DNA of 64,000 bases from Ceratodon purpureus (Eukaryota; Streptophyta; Bryopsida; Pseudoditrichales; Ditrichaceae), in contig CM026425.1 in assembly GCA_014871385.1 (NCBI GenBank), positions 682,001-746,000 on the forward strand, written 5' to 3'. Under the pieces are notes generated by a model. That model made no database searches. It saw nothing but the letters and a program-made list of their open reading frames with translations, and was not told the origin of the DNA. Made by a program: the position numbers and the translations under genes. Positions 1 through 9,747 of this stretch are shown here, one piece after another (position 1 is the first letter of the stretch; each line of letters begins with the position of its first letter).

Positions 1-369
1 CTAGAGACAGGATCTCTTTCTTCGTCAACTTCGTCCCAAGCTTCATGCGCTAGACCTCAGGTATCTCTGGCACTGATAGGACCCACTTCCGTCTGCTACC
101 CTTGACGCACTTGTCAATGTTGTTATTACTAGAAAACGAATTAATGAGTCTCTATTCTGTCTTTCCTGTAGTTCTTCATGGGGCCTGTGTATGTCGGTGC
201 AGCAGTGCTCTTCCCGTGCTGGACAATCCGTGCCACGCATTTCTTCTTAATCACAACATGTTGGGCGAAGCAGGCCTTGGCGGATGTCTTAGGAAGTTGT
301 GCAATGTGCCACTCGGAAGGGTTGCAGGCGGTCTCCTCAATTGAAGTGACGTGATGGTAGTCAACTAGA
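1..369. other. unassigned spacer at window edge
   Basis: Open frames exist on both strands but none has recognisable motifs, start context or splice logic. I see no gene here. Confidence 0.3.
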
Positions 370-1640
370 GGTGGAGACTAGTGAGGGTGAACGTCGGCTT
401 GGTCCTCTTTGCTGCTTGTAGGGGAGTCTGCTATTACCACCGTCGGAGGACAGTTGCTCTCTCGGCGTGCAGCTCTAGTTTGGACACGAGGTCTTGACAC
501 ATTGATCTTGTCCGGCCTATGAGACTCTCCTTCAATTCCGAAGGCAACATCAGGTTTTCGTTTCAGAGAGACGCTGACCTTCTCCCCTTCAAGATGCGGG
601 TTCCTGGTGCACCATTTGTCCGCTCCTGACATGTTCAAAATCGCTTCATGTAGGACTTTCGGGTTTCCTGTCCTTGCTGCAGAGTCTCTGTGCCCGTCGG
701 AGCTTGAGCTCCTCTTTTGACGGACCTTTCCCAGGACGCTCCTCCTTCAAGAACTGGAAGTAGGCAACGCATTGCATGAAGGCCTGTACAAAGTCGTCCA
801 CACCTACGACATACAAGTCGCTACCCCAATTTTTAGAGTGCTGCATCTACTATTTGTTAATACATTCTACAAGGTTGCATGATGGCATCTCTGCAAGCTC
901 GTTTTCACTGCAATTTTGGAAACATTAGAGGTAAAACAATTAATTCAATGTTGGATAAGCAAATGTCAGCGAAGTTGATATGCTACAAGAATTGAAAGAA
1001 AGAATAAGAGTTTACGAGCTCCATGAAGCCTCCCCATTGGCAATACCTAAAGTGCCAGAAGGCCAGCCATGGTTTGAGCCGAGGTAGTCCTTGCTCTGTA
1101 GCAGCGCCAGATGACATCCACCATGTTCGAATTGCAAGAATGTATAGTGACTTGTATAGTGACTTGGCTTTCTTGTACAGCTGGCAGATTTTTTGGAGTT
1201 GCGATTGGAGGTCTTGGCAAATGTTAGCCTTTGTGTGTTTCTCTAGAAATTGGGACAAATGGAATAGGCAAGTCCTTTCTTTGTCAATCATCTTTTAAGA
1301 CGCATCTCCACTTCCATAGATGATGCATACCGCATTCCAATTAGCATGGGCTCTGTCAGCCAAAAAGTTTACATTCACGACCCCGTGCTTTATTATAATA
1401 CCATTCAAATTCTTCTACACTCATATAGTGTTGCCGTGTCTTCCAACTCAATGTCGCATGCTGCAATTGACATGACTTAGCAATAATCAAAATCATTGAC
1501 GTCCACGACTTGGCACGTTTGACATGGTCAAACATTATCCACATGTTCTCCAAGTCATTACCCGACTGCATTTGCTTCACCAAATCTACTCTGTTGCCAG
1601 ACCAAACTTCAGACATTTTGAAGACAAAGCTCTTGTCCAC
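370..1640 (-). pseudogene. decayed transposon-type coding remnants
   Basis: Three short minus-strand open stretches (1640-1356, 846-646, 638-378) read like protein but are broken by stops and frame changes. In 1640-1356 the peptide has a SGNRVDLVKQ segment followed by MWIMFDHVKRAKSWTSM. The next recognisable block, VMSIAACDIELEDT, is in a different frame, so a frameshift lies near 1480. The 846-646 piece contains a basic KGPSKEELKLRRAQRL stretch. I believe I have seen the WTsM...VMsIAaCD pattern in unclassified plant transposon proteins, but I cannot name the family. The remnants lie outside the left terminal repeat of the giant element, so they are probably part of the sequence it landed in. 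Confidence is low. Confidence 0.3.
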
Positions 1641-1901
1641 GTCCTCTCCTTGCCATAGAAAGATATTGTTTTGGACATATTTTCAGCGGCTAAAGCCCCA
1701 TAGCATTCTTATGATGTTTATGGTCTCAAAGTGTCAAATACTCCAGAATGACGTAATACAGTTTTGGATCCAAAACAACATACACAGTCTTTCAGGTTTC
1801 AAACCTATGCCATTACCAGAGTTGAAAACTCGCTTCATTTGGTAAGTCTAGCTAGAATTATTACCAAAATTCATCCTATATTCTAAGTACTTCTAGCTTT
1901 C

Positions 1902-2707
1902 ACAAAACATTATGAATTGTGGAACTTAGTTTTGACACCAAGTAGGCAATGCAAGAGCAAGATGTTTGGTCGCAACCTCACGTCATTCTACTTAAACATT
2001 ATAAAATTTTAAAAAATTTGAAAATGTCGTTTAATGTTTTGGGCCCTAAACAACATCAAAATGATCCAAAAAAGACTATTTTTTAATATTATCATTTTGG
2101 AAGAGCCATTATATATGATTTGGGCTTAAATTCTCCATTAAACACATTGCTCGATTTTGTCTCAAAAACAATATGAATAACAAAAATCTAGTTTCTTTAA
2201 AGATTGAAGTGTTCATGTGAGAGTCTTTAAAACCACCTTCATGAGATTTGGAGCCTCATTAAAAGTATATTTGGCCTGATACAACTTCTTGTGGCTCCAA
2301 AATTCTATCAAAATTAGCAGCAGTAGTGTAGAAATTCCTTCAAAAACCAAATTTCCAAAACAAATAAACTGATCTTAAGACGGTTTTTTGGAGCATTGCA
2401 TGAGGTGTGGGGACCCGCTCAAGTGTGATTGCCACCGATCAAACCTTTGAGGCCTTCGATTTGCATCAAAATCAGCAAGCAGTAGTATGAAAATCACTAC
2501 CAAAACAAAAATTCCCAATAAAATAAATTATTCATGAGTGAATTTTGAGAGCTTTGCATGAGGTGTGGGGACCCTTATAAGTGTGATCGCCACCAATCAG
2601 ACCTTTTGAGGCCTCCAATTTGCATCAAAATCTGCGAGCTATAGTGTAGGAATCATTTCCAGAACATAAATTTTCCAATAAACATCATATTCATTAAAAT
2701 GGGACAT
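1902..2707. repeat. left terminal inverted repeat
   Basis: About 800 bp matching the inverted right end. It contains two copies of a roughly 170-bp unit marked by GCATGAGGTGTGGGGACC and GCCACCGATCAAACC (about 2390 and 2560). Homology with the right end is lost just after ATTAAAATGGGAC near 2705. Confidence 0.75.
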
Positions 2708-3305
2708 TAACGCATTTGTGGGACTAAGATCCCTAGTTTCTAGGATGTCCCTTACTATGAGCTAAATCTCTTTCCTAGTCAACAATGAGCTAAATAATTG
2801 CTAACATTGAGCTAAGTTGATATTGCTAGCATTGAACTAAGTTAATATTGCTAGCATTGAACTAAGTTAATATTGCTAGCATTGAACTAATTGAGTTGGT
2901 GTAATCATTATTGTGAATTTTTTTCTTTTTTTCTTTTTTTTGAAGCAAAATTATTGTGAAGTTTTCAAGAAATTTGAGAAAAGACTAAGTGGCGTTTGTT
3001 AGTGTCTCACTTTCCACCAACTTACACAAGTAATGAAAAATAGGATCATGGATACAGTAGATCAAAATTCCATATTCATATTGAGCTCATTGTGAGCTAA
3101 AAGGACTGAAGAGACAATTTCCACCATAGTAAATGAGGTAGACAAACCCAGTGACAGTCAGGTTAAGTAAAAGGCAAACATTCCAACCATTACTATGAAA
3201 AAAATAAATATATCGAAACGATACAGTACAGTATCAGTATTTTTATTGGAAATATTAATAATAAATGAGCAATGACATGGTATAATTGAGTTCGGTACTA
3301 GAAAT
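2708..3305. other. subterminal spacer with TTGCTAGCATTGA tandem motif
   Basis: No gene is seen. Around 2800-2890 a 24-bp unit, TTGCTAGCATTGAACTAAGTTAA, is repeated about three to four times; it looks like a diverged relative of the AGCTCAC palindrome half-site. A further TTGAGCTCATTGTGAGCTAA copy lies near 3081. Confidence 0.5.
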
Positions 3306-4103
3306 CTAAACTATAGATTTCTTCCCTTCCTTTGCTTTCAGGTCCTCCAAGGCCTTCATTATGTCGCCTCTCCGCGAAACGGTCGTAGGGTATGATTCAG
3401 CGAAAACTGAAGTCTTTGTTTGTAGCCGAAGAATAGGATGAGCTAAGGAATCTCTCATTTGTCGCTTAAGTGTTGCTAGATCTGGACCTGTAGAAGAACA
3501 AGAACGGGTAGGCTGGAATCTAGATAATCGCGGGGGTTTGGGAGCAACAGTTGGCACTGTTGGTATTCCCAAGCGTGAAACATCACGTTCTCCTATATTT
3601 GGCTCACGGTTAGGCATGGTTCTAGAAATATTTCTACCTACCGACCTAGTCTCCAGAATTTGCTCACTGTGAACAAAAGGCTTATTGGCAATTTCTACCC
3701 TAAGAGGTAATATTTCAGGTGCAACAACCTCGTACAGTTGTCTTTGAGGGATCATAGACTTCTGAGGTGCGGGAGAAGTAGAACGTTCCCGCCTAGGTGT
3801 AAACCTCCCAACCGATTTCAAAGGGGAAGGTGACGACACTGTGATTCGTCCACCTACACTGCTAGGAGGACTGTTTACTACGTCTTGCTCCACATCTCCC
3901 CTTGAAAAATCTATAGCTGCAGAAGCAGCGTCTGTGGCAGAAAACAACAAGAAGGGCTTCGAATACTGTTGAACTCCGAGAGCCTCCCCTTCAGATATAG
4001 AGCACGTACCAACGAACTGCCCACTTGAAACATTCGACGTTAGGCCGAAAGAATCACCGAACCTGCAATCAGACCCACCAGAAATAGAGTGCAGTGGCTG
4101 AAC
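3306..4103 (-). CDS. terminal exon, disordered Ser/Arg/Pro-rich protein
   Basis: A 265-codon open stretch begins after a good 3' splice site (TTCTTCAG at about 4104) and ends at a stop at 3306. The peptide is rich in Ser, Arg and Pro (for example SPSPLKSVGRFTPRRERS), with a basic, weakly coiled C-terminus ending in KALEDLKAKEGKKS. No known domain is recognised and most of it looks intrinsically disordered. It is the most distal exon of the minus-strand cluster in the giant element. It may be the 3' end of an alternative transcript of the FCP1-like gene upstream, or a separate small gene. No ATG near its start makes sense, which agrees with it being an internal or terminal exon. An AGCTCACTGTGAGC palindrome copy lies just upstream, at about 4251. 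Confidence 0.45.
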   Translation of the reverse strand, partial: VQPLHSISGGSDCRFGDSFGLTSNVSSGQFVGTCSISEGEALGVQQYSKPFLLFSATDAASAAIDFSRGDVEQDVVNSPPSSVGGRITVSSPSPLKSVGRFTPRRERSTSPAPQKSMIPQRQLYEVVAPEILPLRVEIANKPFVHSEQILETRSVGRNISRTMPNREPNIGERDVSRLGIPTVPTVAPKPPRLSRFQPTRSCSSTGPDLATLKRQMRDSLAHPILRLQTKTSVFAESYPTTVSRRGDIMKALEDLKAKEGKKSIV

Positions 4104-4285
4104 CTGAAGAACAATTACACATCGGTAAGACAGGCAAATTAGTATTACGACAAATTGCAAACCTTACAAAATCCGTTTTCAACCGGTAGAGAAAAACAAT
4201 AACATTTACATAAACATTTACAAAAACATTTACAAGTTTGTCCATAGTTTAGCTCACTGTGAGCCACCGTCTTCTCAATCATTGT

Positions 4286-5080
4286 TCAATTTTGCCGAGG
4301 ATTGCTAACCCCGCAAACATCATAAACAGTACCCACATTCCTTGTAGAAACGGCCATTCCCTCTAAAATATGGTTGAATAGTGGATCATCGTTGGACATT
4401 GGGGGGACTCCTATTCTGTTTGACTCAACATAATTTCGAAGATTTCCATTAGCAACCACCTTGACCAAATTGGACAACCATGGAGCCAAAACTGACATTA
4501 GGTAGTCATCTTTGTCATCCTTTTCGATCCAGGACTTTAGGAAAACAGCATTGCCAGTCTCATTACAGATGCTTTTCTCCGGACTATCATCAATTAGAAT
4601 CGTGTTGTTCACGTTGTAGATACTACCCGCTCCAAAAAGGGTTGAAGAGAACGTTTTCAAAAATATAGGCTTATCTCCGTCAGGGTATTTCAAGTAGGTA
4701 CGGCGAGAAGTTTGAATTCGTTCGCAATCTTCCTGACTAAGAACAACCGAAGGCATGGGCAGCCCAGTGAAAAGATATTTGACAACATCCATCGCTGTCG
4801 AATTCTTCATTGAACTCCAGACCAAAATATTTGCGAAATCGTTCACAAATGCTATGAAATCCGAGAATCGGGGCCGAACATACACTGCCTTCGGTCCAAC
4901 AATAGTGGCGAACTTCGGACTATGAACAGAAAGGTTTATGTGGTTTGTCACTGAGTCCTTCAACCCAAGACGCCTCTCGACGCATTTACATAGTATACCA
5001 TTAATGTCCAAAACAATGTTCAGCCACTTCTTGGATGTTACACCCTTAAGACCTCGTGGAAACTGTGTAGAAGCTTCAGC
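4286..5080 (-). CDS. FCP1/NLI-interacting-factor-like HAD phosphatase domain (main exon)
   Basis: The exon begins after a splice acceptor (TTTTCCAG|GCTGAAG) and ends at a TGA at 4286, giving 264 codons. The pattern matches the FCP1-like HAD fold in order: a first-strand motif WLNIVLDINGILCKC (around 5020-4985), a mid-domain segment RPRFSDFIAFVNDF...LVWSSMKN matching the conserved FCP1 R-P...F...vwTs region, and a late acidic motif LIDDSPEKS (around 4600). Family members use D-x-D at the first motif for phosphoryl transfer. Here the second Asp is Asn (D-I-N-G), so activity is doubtful. In plants FCP1-like enzymes act on RNA polymerase II C-terminal repeats, but the substrate here is unknown. 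The frame joins the preceding exon in phase 0. It lies inside the giant transposon. Confidence 0.6.
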   Translation of the reverse strand, partial: AEASTQFPRGLKGVTSKKWLNIVLDINGILCKCVERRLGLKDSVTNHINLSVHSPKFATIVGPKAVYVRPRFSDFIAFVNDFANILVWSSMKNSTAMDVVKYLFTGLPMPSVVLSQEDCERIQTSRRTYLKYPDGDKPIFLKTFSSTLFGAGSIYNVNNTILIDDSPEKSICNETGNAVFLKSWIEKDDKDDYLMSVLAPWLSNLVKVVANGNLRNYVESNRIGVPPMSNDDPLFNHILEGMAVSTRNVGTVYDVCGVSNPRQN

Positions 5081-5115
5081 CTGGAAAATCAATAAAACAA
5101 AACAAATGGCGTTAC

Positions 5116-5330
5116 CTGTTGAAATGCAGATGGACGAAAAGGCGAGGAGAATTTGAACTTTTGATTTTGACAATTGGAACGCAATTCCACGTCGCTAACC
5201 ACAGATTTAACAGCAACCGGGCGGTGAACATGGTCAGTTGCTTTCAGCTGACCATCCATTGAAGCACACCAATTTAAACAAGTCAAATTCAGCAGATATT
5301 CAAATTCTTCTACTAATCAATGAAATTAAC
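5116..5330 (-). CDS. exon upstream of FCP1-like domain
   Basis: The open frame ends at a donor, CAACAG|GTAACG, in phase 0 with the FCP1-like exon (SAFQQ then AEAST). Its peptide has no recognised domain; it includes a Cys/His-containing stretch CQNQKFKFSSPFRPSAFQQ. The 5' edge is uncertain. AG sites near 5330 exist but do not join in phase with the acidic exon at 5952-5543, so this may start a separate gene or use another acceptor. A copy of the element's palindrome (GCTCACTGTGAGCTAAAT) lies directly upstream, at about 5341. Confidence 0.4.
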
Positions 5331-5542
5331 ATCTTCACTTTGCTCACTGTGAGCTAAATAAAATGCCACGATAGATTAACTTAAAATAATGAATATTAAA
5401 ATTTTATAAAATGTGTATAGTCACACTTACATATATGTAAATACAGTCACTTATCATTCGGCTAAGACCTCTACTTTAGAATAAGACAGTGGGGAAGTAA
5501 TACTCAGAGCTTTAAGTTGATATATATCTCAGAGGTGCATAC

Positions 5543-5952
5543 CTCGGGACAATCATCACTTTGCTGACTCTCCAGGTGAATCCTCTGAGCGTCTGGGAGA
5601 GAGAGACTTGCCCCTGGAGACTCCTCGTAGTCCACCAACTCTTCATCAACCGGATCGACAAGTGCTTCGGGTTCCACCAAACAGTCTGAGGGCCCTGAAG
5701 TCTCTTTTGGTGTAGGGTTGGCCGACAGGTTACCTCCTCCCTCCAGGTCCACCGTGGGGCTCGTTGCAGGTGTGACTGGGTTAACGGAGAATCCATCACC
5801 GCCACTACCAATGTCATCATCGTCATTTTTCGGCCCTGATGACATTGGAGTCATCGGTTTGCAAGGGCTCGTAATGACTGCGTCCGGAATCTCCTCTTCG
5901 ACCACAACGGCATTCTCCACCGTAGTATCCGCAGTGGCCAAAGCATCACAAC
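5543..5952 (-). CDS. acidic low-complexity exon of the ParB/methyltransferase-like gene
   Basis: The exon starts after TTATCCAG (5954-5953) and ends at CCCGAG|GTATGC (5543). The junction with the preceding exon keeps phase (AAA G joined to GT TGT gives Gly-Cys). It encodes a Glu/Asp/Ser/Pro-rich region (VVVEEEIPDAV, PKNDDDDIGSGGDG, EELVDYEESPGAS) with no known fold. It is probably a disordered linker or a tail recruiting partners. I am fairly sure it is an exon because of the phase-consistent join. Confidence 0.5.
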
Positions 5953-6254
5953 CTGGATAATTAGAAATACAAGCGTCAGCTACTTCTTTACGATTTTGCT
6001 CAGTGTGAGCTAAATCATTTAATACAGGCCTAGATGATCACCAAATGCAATTCATAGTGTGTTCAGTCCTTGAGCACGTTGATATTTCTTTACTGTTACA
6101 ATCAGTTATGAAGTTCAAATAAGTTGATCCAGATTTCTAACATTCTGAATGACATTAAAAACTAATGTGCCTAGTTTTAATATTTCGTCGATTTGTACGA
6201 ATGTGAGAACTTAGAAGATCCCACACACTGCTTCAAAATGGGACAAAATCTGAG

Positions 6255-6461
6255 CTACTGCCTCCTAGCTATTGCAACAGGATCGTACATCAAAGTAATG
6301 TAATCAGAGGCGTAATATTTTGTGCCTTTGATGGTGAAACCAGTACTGTCAACTGGAATAAATGGAAATCTCCAAAAATATGAAAAACGTAAACAACTAC
6401 GTATCTGGTAGCGTTCAGAAACGACAATCATACCAAATCTATAACAAATACAGTAAGACAC
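6255..6461 (-). other. possible small exon or chance ORF
   Basis: A short open stretch lies in the intron between the coiled-coil and acidic exons. It includes FIPVDSTGFTIKGTKYYASDY, which reads like protein. I see no phase-consistent splice sites on both sides, so it is listed only as a possibility. Confidence 0.15.
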
Positions 6462-6551
6462 TTAGAGAACCATACATCCAGGTTTTTCATACTCGATAAT
6501 GCCATACTATCCATGTTTTCTAGATTAAATTTGTTACTATTTAGTCTTTAC

Positions 6552-7794
6552 CTTTAGGACTTTCAACTGCATCACTACAGGGCATCACAGTGGGCTTCAC
6601 GATGGCGGTCTCCTGGATTGGAGCAATGATTTGACCTCGCATCTGCAACAACATCAGACGCATTTCCTGCATCTCTTTATCCCTCTCCCGCATCTCTCTG
6701 TCCCTCTCCCGATCCTTCTCCTCCTGAATCTTGAGGAGACTCTCTGCCCTCTCCTTGGCCAAACGAGCCTCTTCAACAATAAGCCGAGTTGCCTCGGCTT
6801 CCCTTTCCCTCTTCTCCTCCTTCTTCTTTCTCTTCTCCTGGTTATACTCGAACCAGTCCACGTCCCTCTTCGAAACCGGTGCTGCCGGATGAGGTGCCTT
6901 CCCCGCAGCATTGAAGACTTCCTCCCCGTCATCAGGTACCAACTCCTGCCGGACAACTACAGGATGGACCACTGCTGTAGAGACGACAACAGGATGTACC
7001 ACCGGTGCCCTCGCTACAACTCTGGCCTCTGAATCACTTGGGTCTTCATCGCTGCCATCATCATCGGAGTCGCTGAGCAAAACCAACGGAGTCTCCGTAA
7101 CGGTCTTCACACTGCTCTCCCCGCCTCTATTGCCCTCTACAACATCGTCGGGAACTCCTTCATCCGCTCCCCCCTCCACGTTCTCCTCCTCTTCCATGTC
7201 AACATCTTTCGAAGTTGACCCACCGACTCTGATTTGAGCCTGCTGCTCTGACCCGAACTCCTGAACGAGGCGCCGACCTAGTATAGAGTTCTGTTGGCGA
7301 AACCTAGTCTCACGTGGTGAAGAATGACGGCTTAGTGGTGAGGAATTTAGCTCACTGTGAGCTAAACTTGATAACCGAGTATCTGGCTGAGGTGTGGTGG
7401 GCAAAGTCTCGATTCCAAGAGTCTCTTCGTCAAATCCTGCCCCAAGAGTCCCTTCAATCGGTTCCTCCTCCAGAGTATCGTCTTCTTCCTCTTCGACTAT
7501 CTCATCTGCCTCATCATCCGAACCCGATTCTACAGTGACGTTCCTTTCAAATTCATCACTCTCAAGAAACTGCTGCCTCTCTGGCATTGGCTCGTCCTCC
7601 TTCGGTAAGTCATAGATTGAATCCTCATGAATGAAGTCATTCATATCGAGGTGGGGCACTAGCTTAGCCATATCCTTGTAGCAGTTTTCGAAGTTGTGAT
7701 CAATAATCCCGTAATAAAACATACCGTAGATCTGGACAGAACTAACATACTTCATTAGACTGAAAATATAATGAAACATATAGCTCACAATGAG
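6552..7794 (-). CDS. acidic and coiled-coil exon following the methyltransferase-like domain
   Basis: The exon ends at CCTAAAG|GTAAAG (6552). Its first residues (IYGMFYYGIIDHNFENCYKDM) fit the segment that follows the SAM-binding loop in beta-class methyltransferases (a G-x-D/E strand followed by a helix with Tyr). After that come acidic repeats (EEEEDDTLEEEPIEG), a Ser-rich stretch and a long charged coiled coil (KRKKKEEKREREAEATRL to EMQEMRLMLLQMRGQI). One palindrome copy lies inside the coding sequence, at about 7352, and encodes SLAHSELN. The start is ambiguous. The best acceptor (TTTTCAG, about 7760) is out of phase by one base, and the in-phase AG (7795) lies inside another palindrome copy. 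Confidence 0.5.
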
Positions 7795-8003
7795 CTAAAA
7801 TTCATGCTGACTCTACAATGACAAATGTATATGGGATATACAGATTCAGTAACTATACAAAACCGAATATCATTCAAACTAGAGAGTAACCCAAATTTAT
7901 GCTTGCTGTCTCAGACCTGAATTTAGCTCACTATGAGCTAATACAGTCACTACTAACTAAGACAAAATTTAGACATAAGAAGAATAAAGTAGATACTACT
8001 TAC

Positions 8004-9332
8004 CCGAGCAGCTAACATGCATTTTGTTCCACTGAACACCCCCCAGAAGTTCTCGCCAGGTAAGCAAAATGTCTTCAACAGTTCGATGTAGAATTCCATC
8101 CGCAGCTCCCGAGCATTCAGTCGTAGGTGAGCTTCCTTGTACAATCCGTACACTGTGTAATAGTTTGTATTAGGAGCTTTATAGACTGACTTCACCTTCT
8201 TTCTGTCGTCGCTCCTACCTGCACGCACCAGAAATACTAGGTACAACTCATCCTTCCCTGAGTTTCGAGTAGTATGATCATTAAGGCGTTCGTTCTTCGC
8301 AGGGATGTATCTAGATGGAATCACCTCGTATTGTTTCATGTACTTCTCTCCGTATGCTATTGCTTGGGCATTTCTATGCTGTGAAGCACTAATCCAAACC
8401 CAGACTTCTGGATCGGAGACAGCTGGAGATTTCAGAAGAAGAAGCTTCTTCATAAACGGCTTGAAGAATGGGTTCTCGACAGTGTCATCCTTGGTGGAAT
8501 GGCCCGGGGTATCTCGCAAATCCAGTAATGCCAAACCAAGTCTCGGTTCACTCTCATAGCGCCACTGCTGCCCGAACTCCATTTTAACAGCATTGAATAA
8601 CCGCGTACGAATCCTTCCTTTCGGGGCAACGAAATTACCTTTCACCTCCAGGAACTTCTTGAAGAACGGAAAAACATTGGGCCATTTATCTGTCAAATCA
8701 CGTGACCTCTTAAACATCCCCTTCTTCTCAGCACGAAAACCATAAAATCCCTTATCTGGTCGGTCTAGAAGGACATTCAACGTCGCGCTGGAGATACCGT
8801 GTTCATCCTTCCACTCGTGCCACTTCTCTCGGTTAATGGTCATGTCCTTGTTGCAAAGGCCAAGAGAGGGCATAATGTCATGGAGTTCTTGGATGCATAT
8901 CCGCTTTTGCTTCTTCTTGGCCATCTAGTCGCCAGATGAGTAGTGATGTGGCAACACCGTGCCACGAGTTTTGTGTACGGATACCTTGGGGTATTTATAC
9001 TGCCAATTCTTCGTCAGCATCAGTAAGTGGGTTACCAATGACCTCGTCTCCTCCTCGGTCATGAAGCCCATACCACGGAAGAAGCTGCGTTGGAGCTGAA
9101 ACGACTTTCCGCCTTTGAAGCCCTTCTTCTGGTTGAACCTCTCGCAAGTCTCCGGATCAATCAACTCTCCCGTGCTGTGCTTCGTAATGAACTCCTTCCA
9201 CAGATTAAAATGATCGTCGGGAGCGGTGATGATAACCATCTCGTTCTTAATATCAGCCGGCCCCTGCACTTGCTTTCCGTCCTTGCTGGGGTCGATGTTC
9301 TGGAATCGCTTGATAAGCAACTCGACGAATTT
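8004..9332 (-). CDS. beta-class DNA-methyltransferase-like exon with an in-frame TAG
   Basis: The exon runs from TTTGTAG|AAATTCGTC (9332), in phase 0 with the upstream ParB-like exon, to GCTCGG|GTAAGT (8004). The frame is open for 443 codons except for one TAG at 8927-8925, directly followed by ATGGCCAAG in the same frame. Downstream of the stop, the segment DPEVWVWISASQ...YLVFLVRAG resembles the middle strands of beta-class N6-adenine/N4-cytosine methyltransferases. The end, ELLKTFCLPGENFWGVFSGTKCMLAAR, resembles their C-terminal SAM loop (usually PGD..LDPF.GSGTT..AA). The usual Asp and third Gly are missing, and no clear DPPY is seen (LLDLRDTPG is the only candidate), so it may be inactive. 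The homology is my reading of motifs and needs structure comparison. Confidence 0.5.
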
Positions 9333-9747
9333 CTACAAAATGCATACTTTTAGATTAGAGATATCATGTTTCATTTATTTATGTATAGAAATAAAATGCA
9401 CTTCTCCAACTATTTCGCTATACAATCCATCACTACATGGAACTGTATCACTATAGGAACCCCTGAACATAACAGATTACAACCATAGTAACCCAGAAAC
9501 TATTCAATCTGTTGAATCAGACAGTTCTACAATTACAGAAATCCGATAACCATACAGCAAACCATAGAAGTAAGAGTTCATTAATTCATAAGAGAAATAA
9601 CAAATTTAGCTCACTGTGAGCTAAACGCGACCTCTGTATTCATTGTAAACTCAAGCAGTTGATTTAGCACACAGTGAACCAAATTGAAAATAATCACTCC
9701 ACACAATCATCTTGAAGAAATCTCGTGTTAGTTTCATGTTCACTTAC

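Noticed and set aside
6631-7615. Several plus-strand frames opposite the coiled-coil exon
   Set aside because: They are Leu/Ser/Pro-rich antisense shadows of Glu/Lys/Arg-rich coding sequence.
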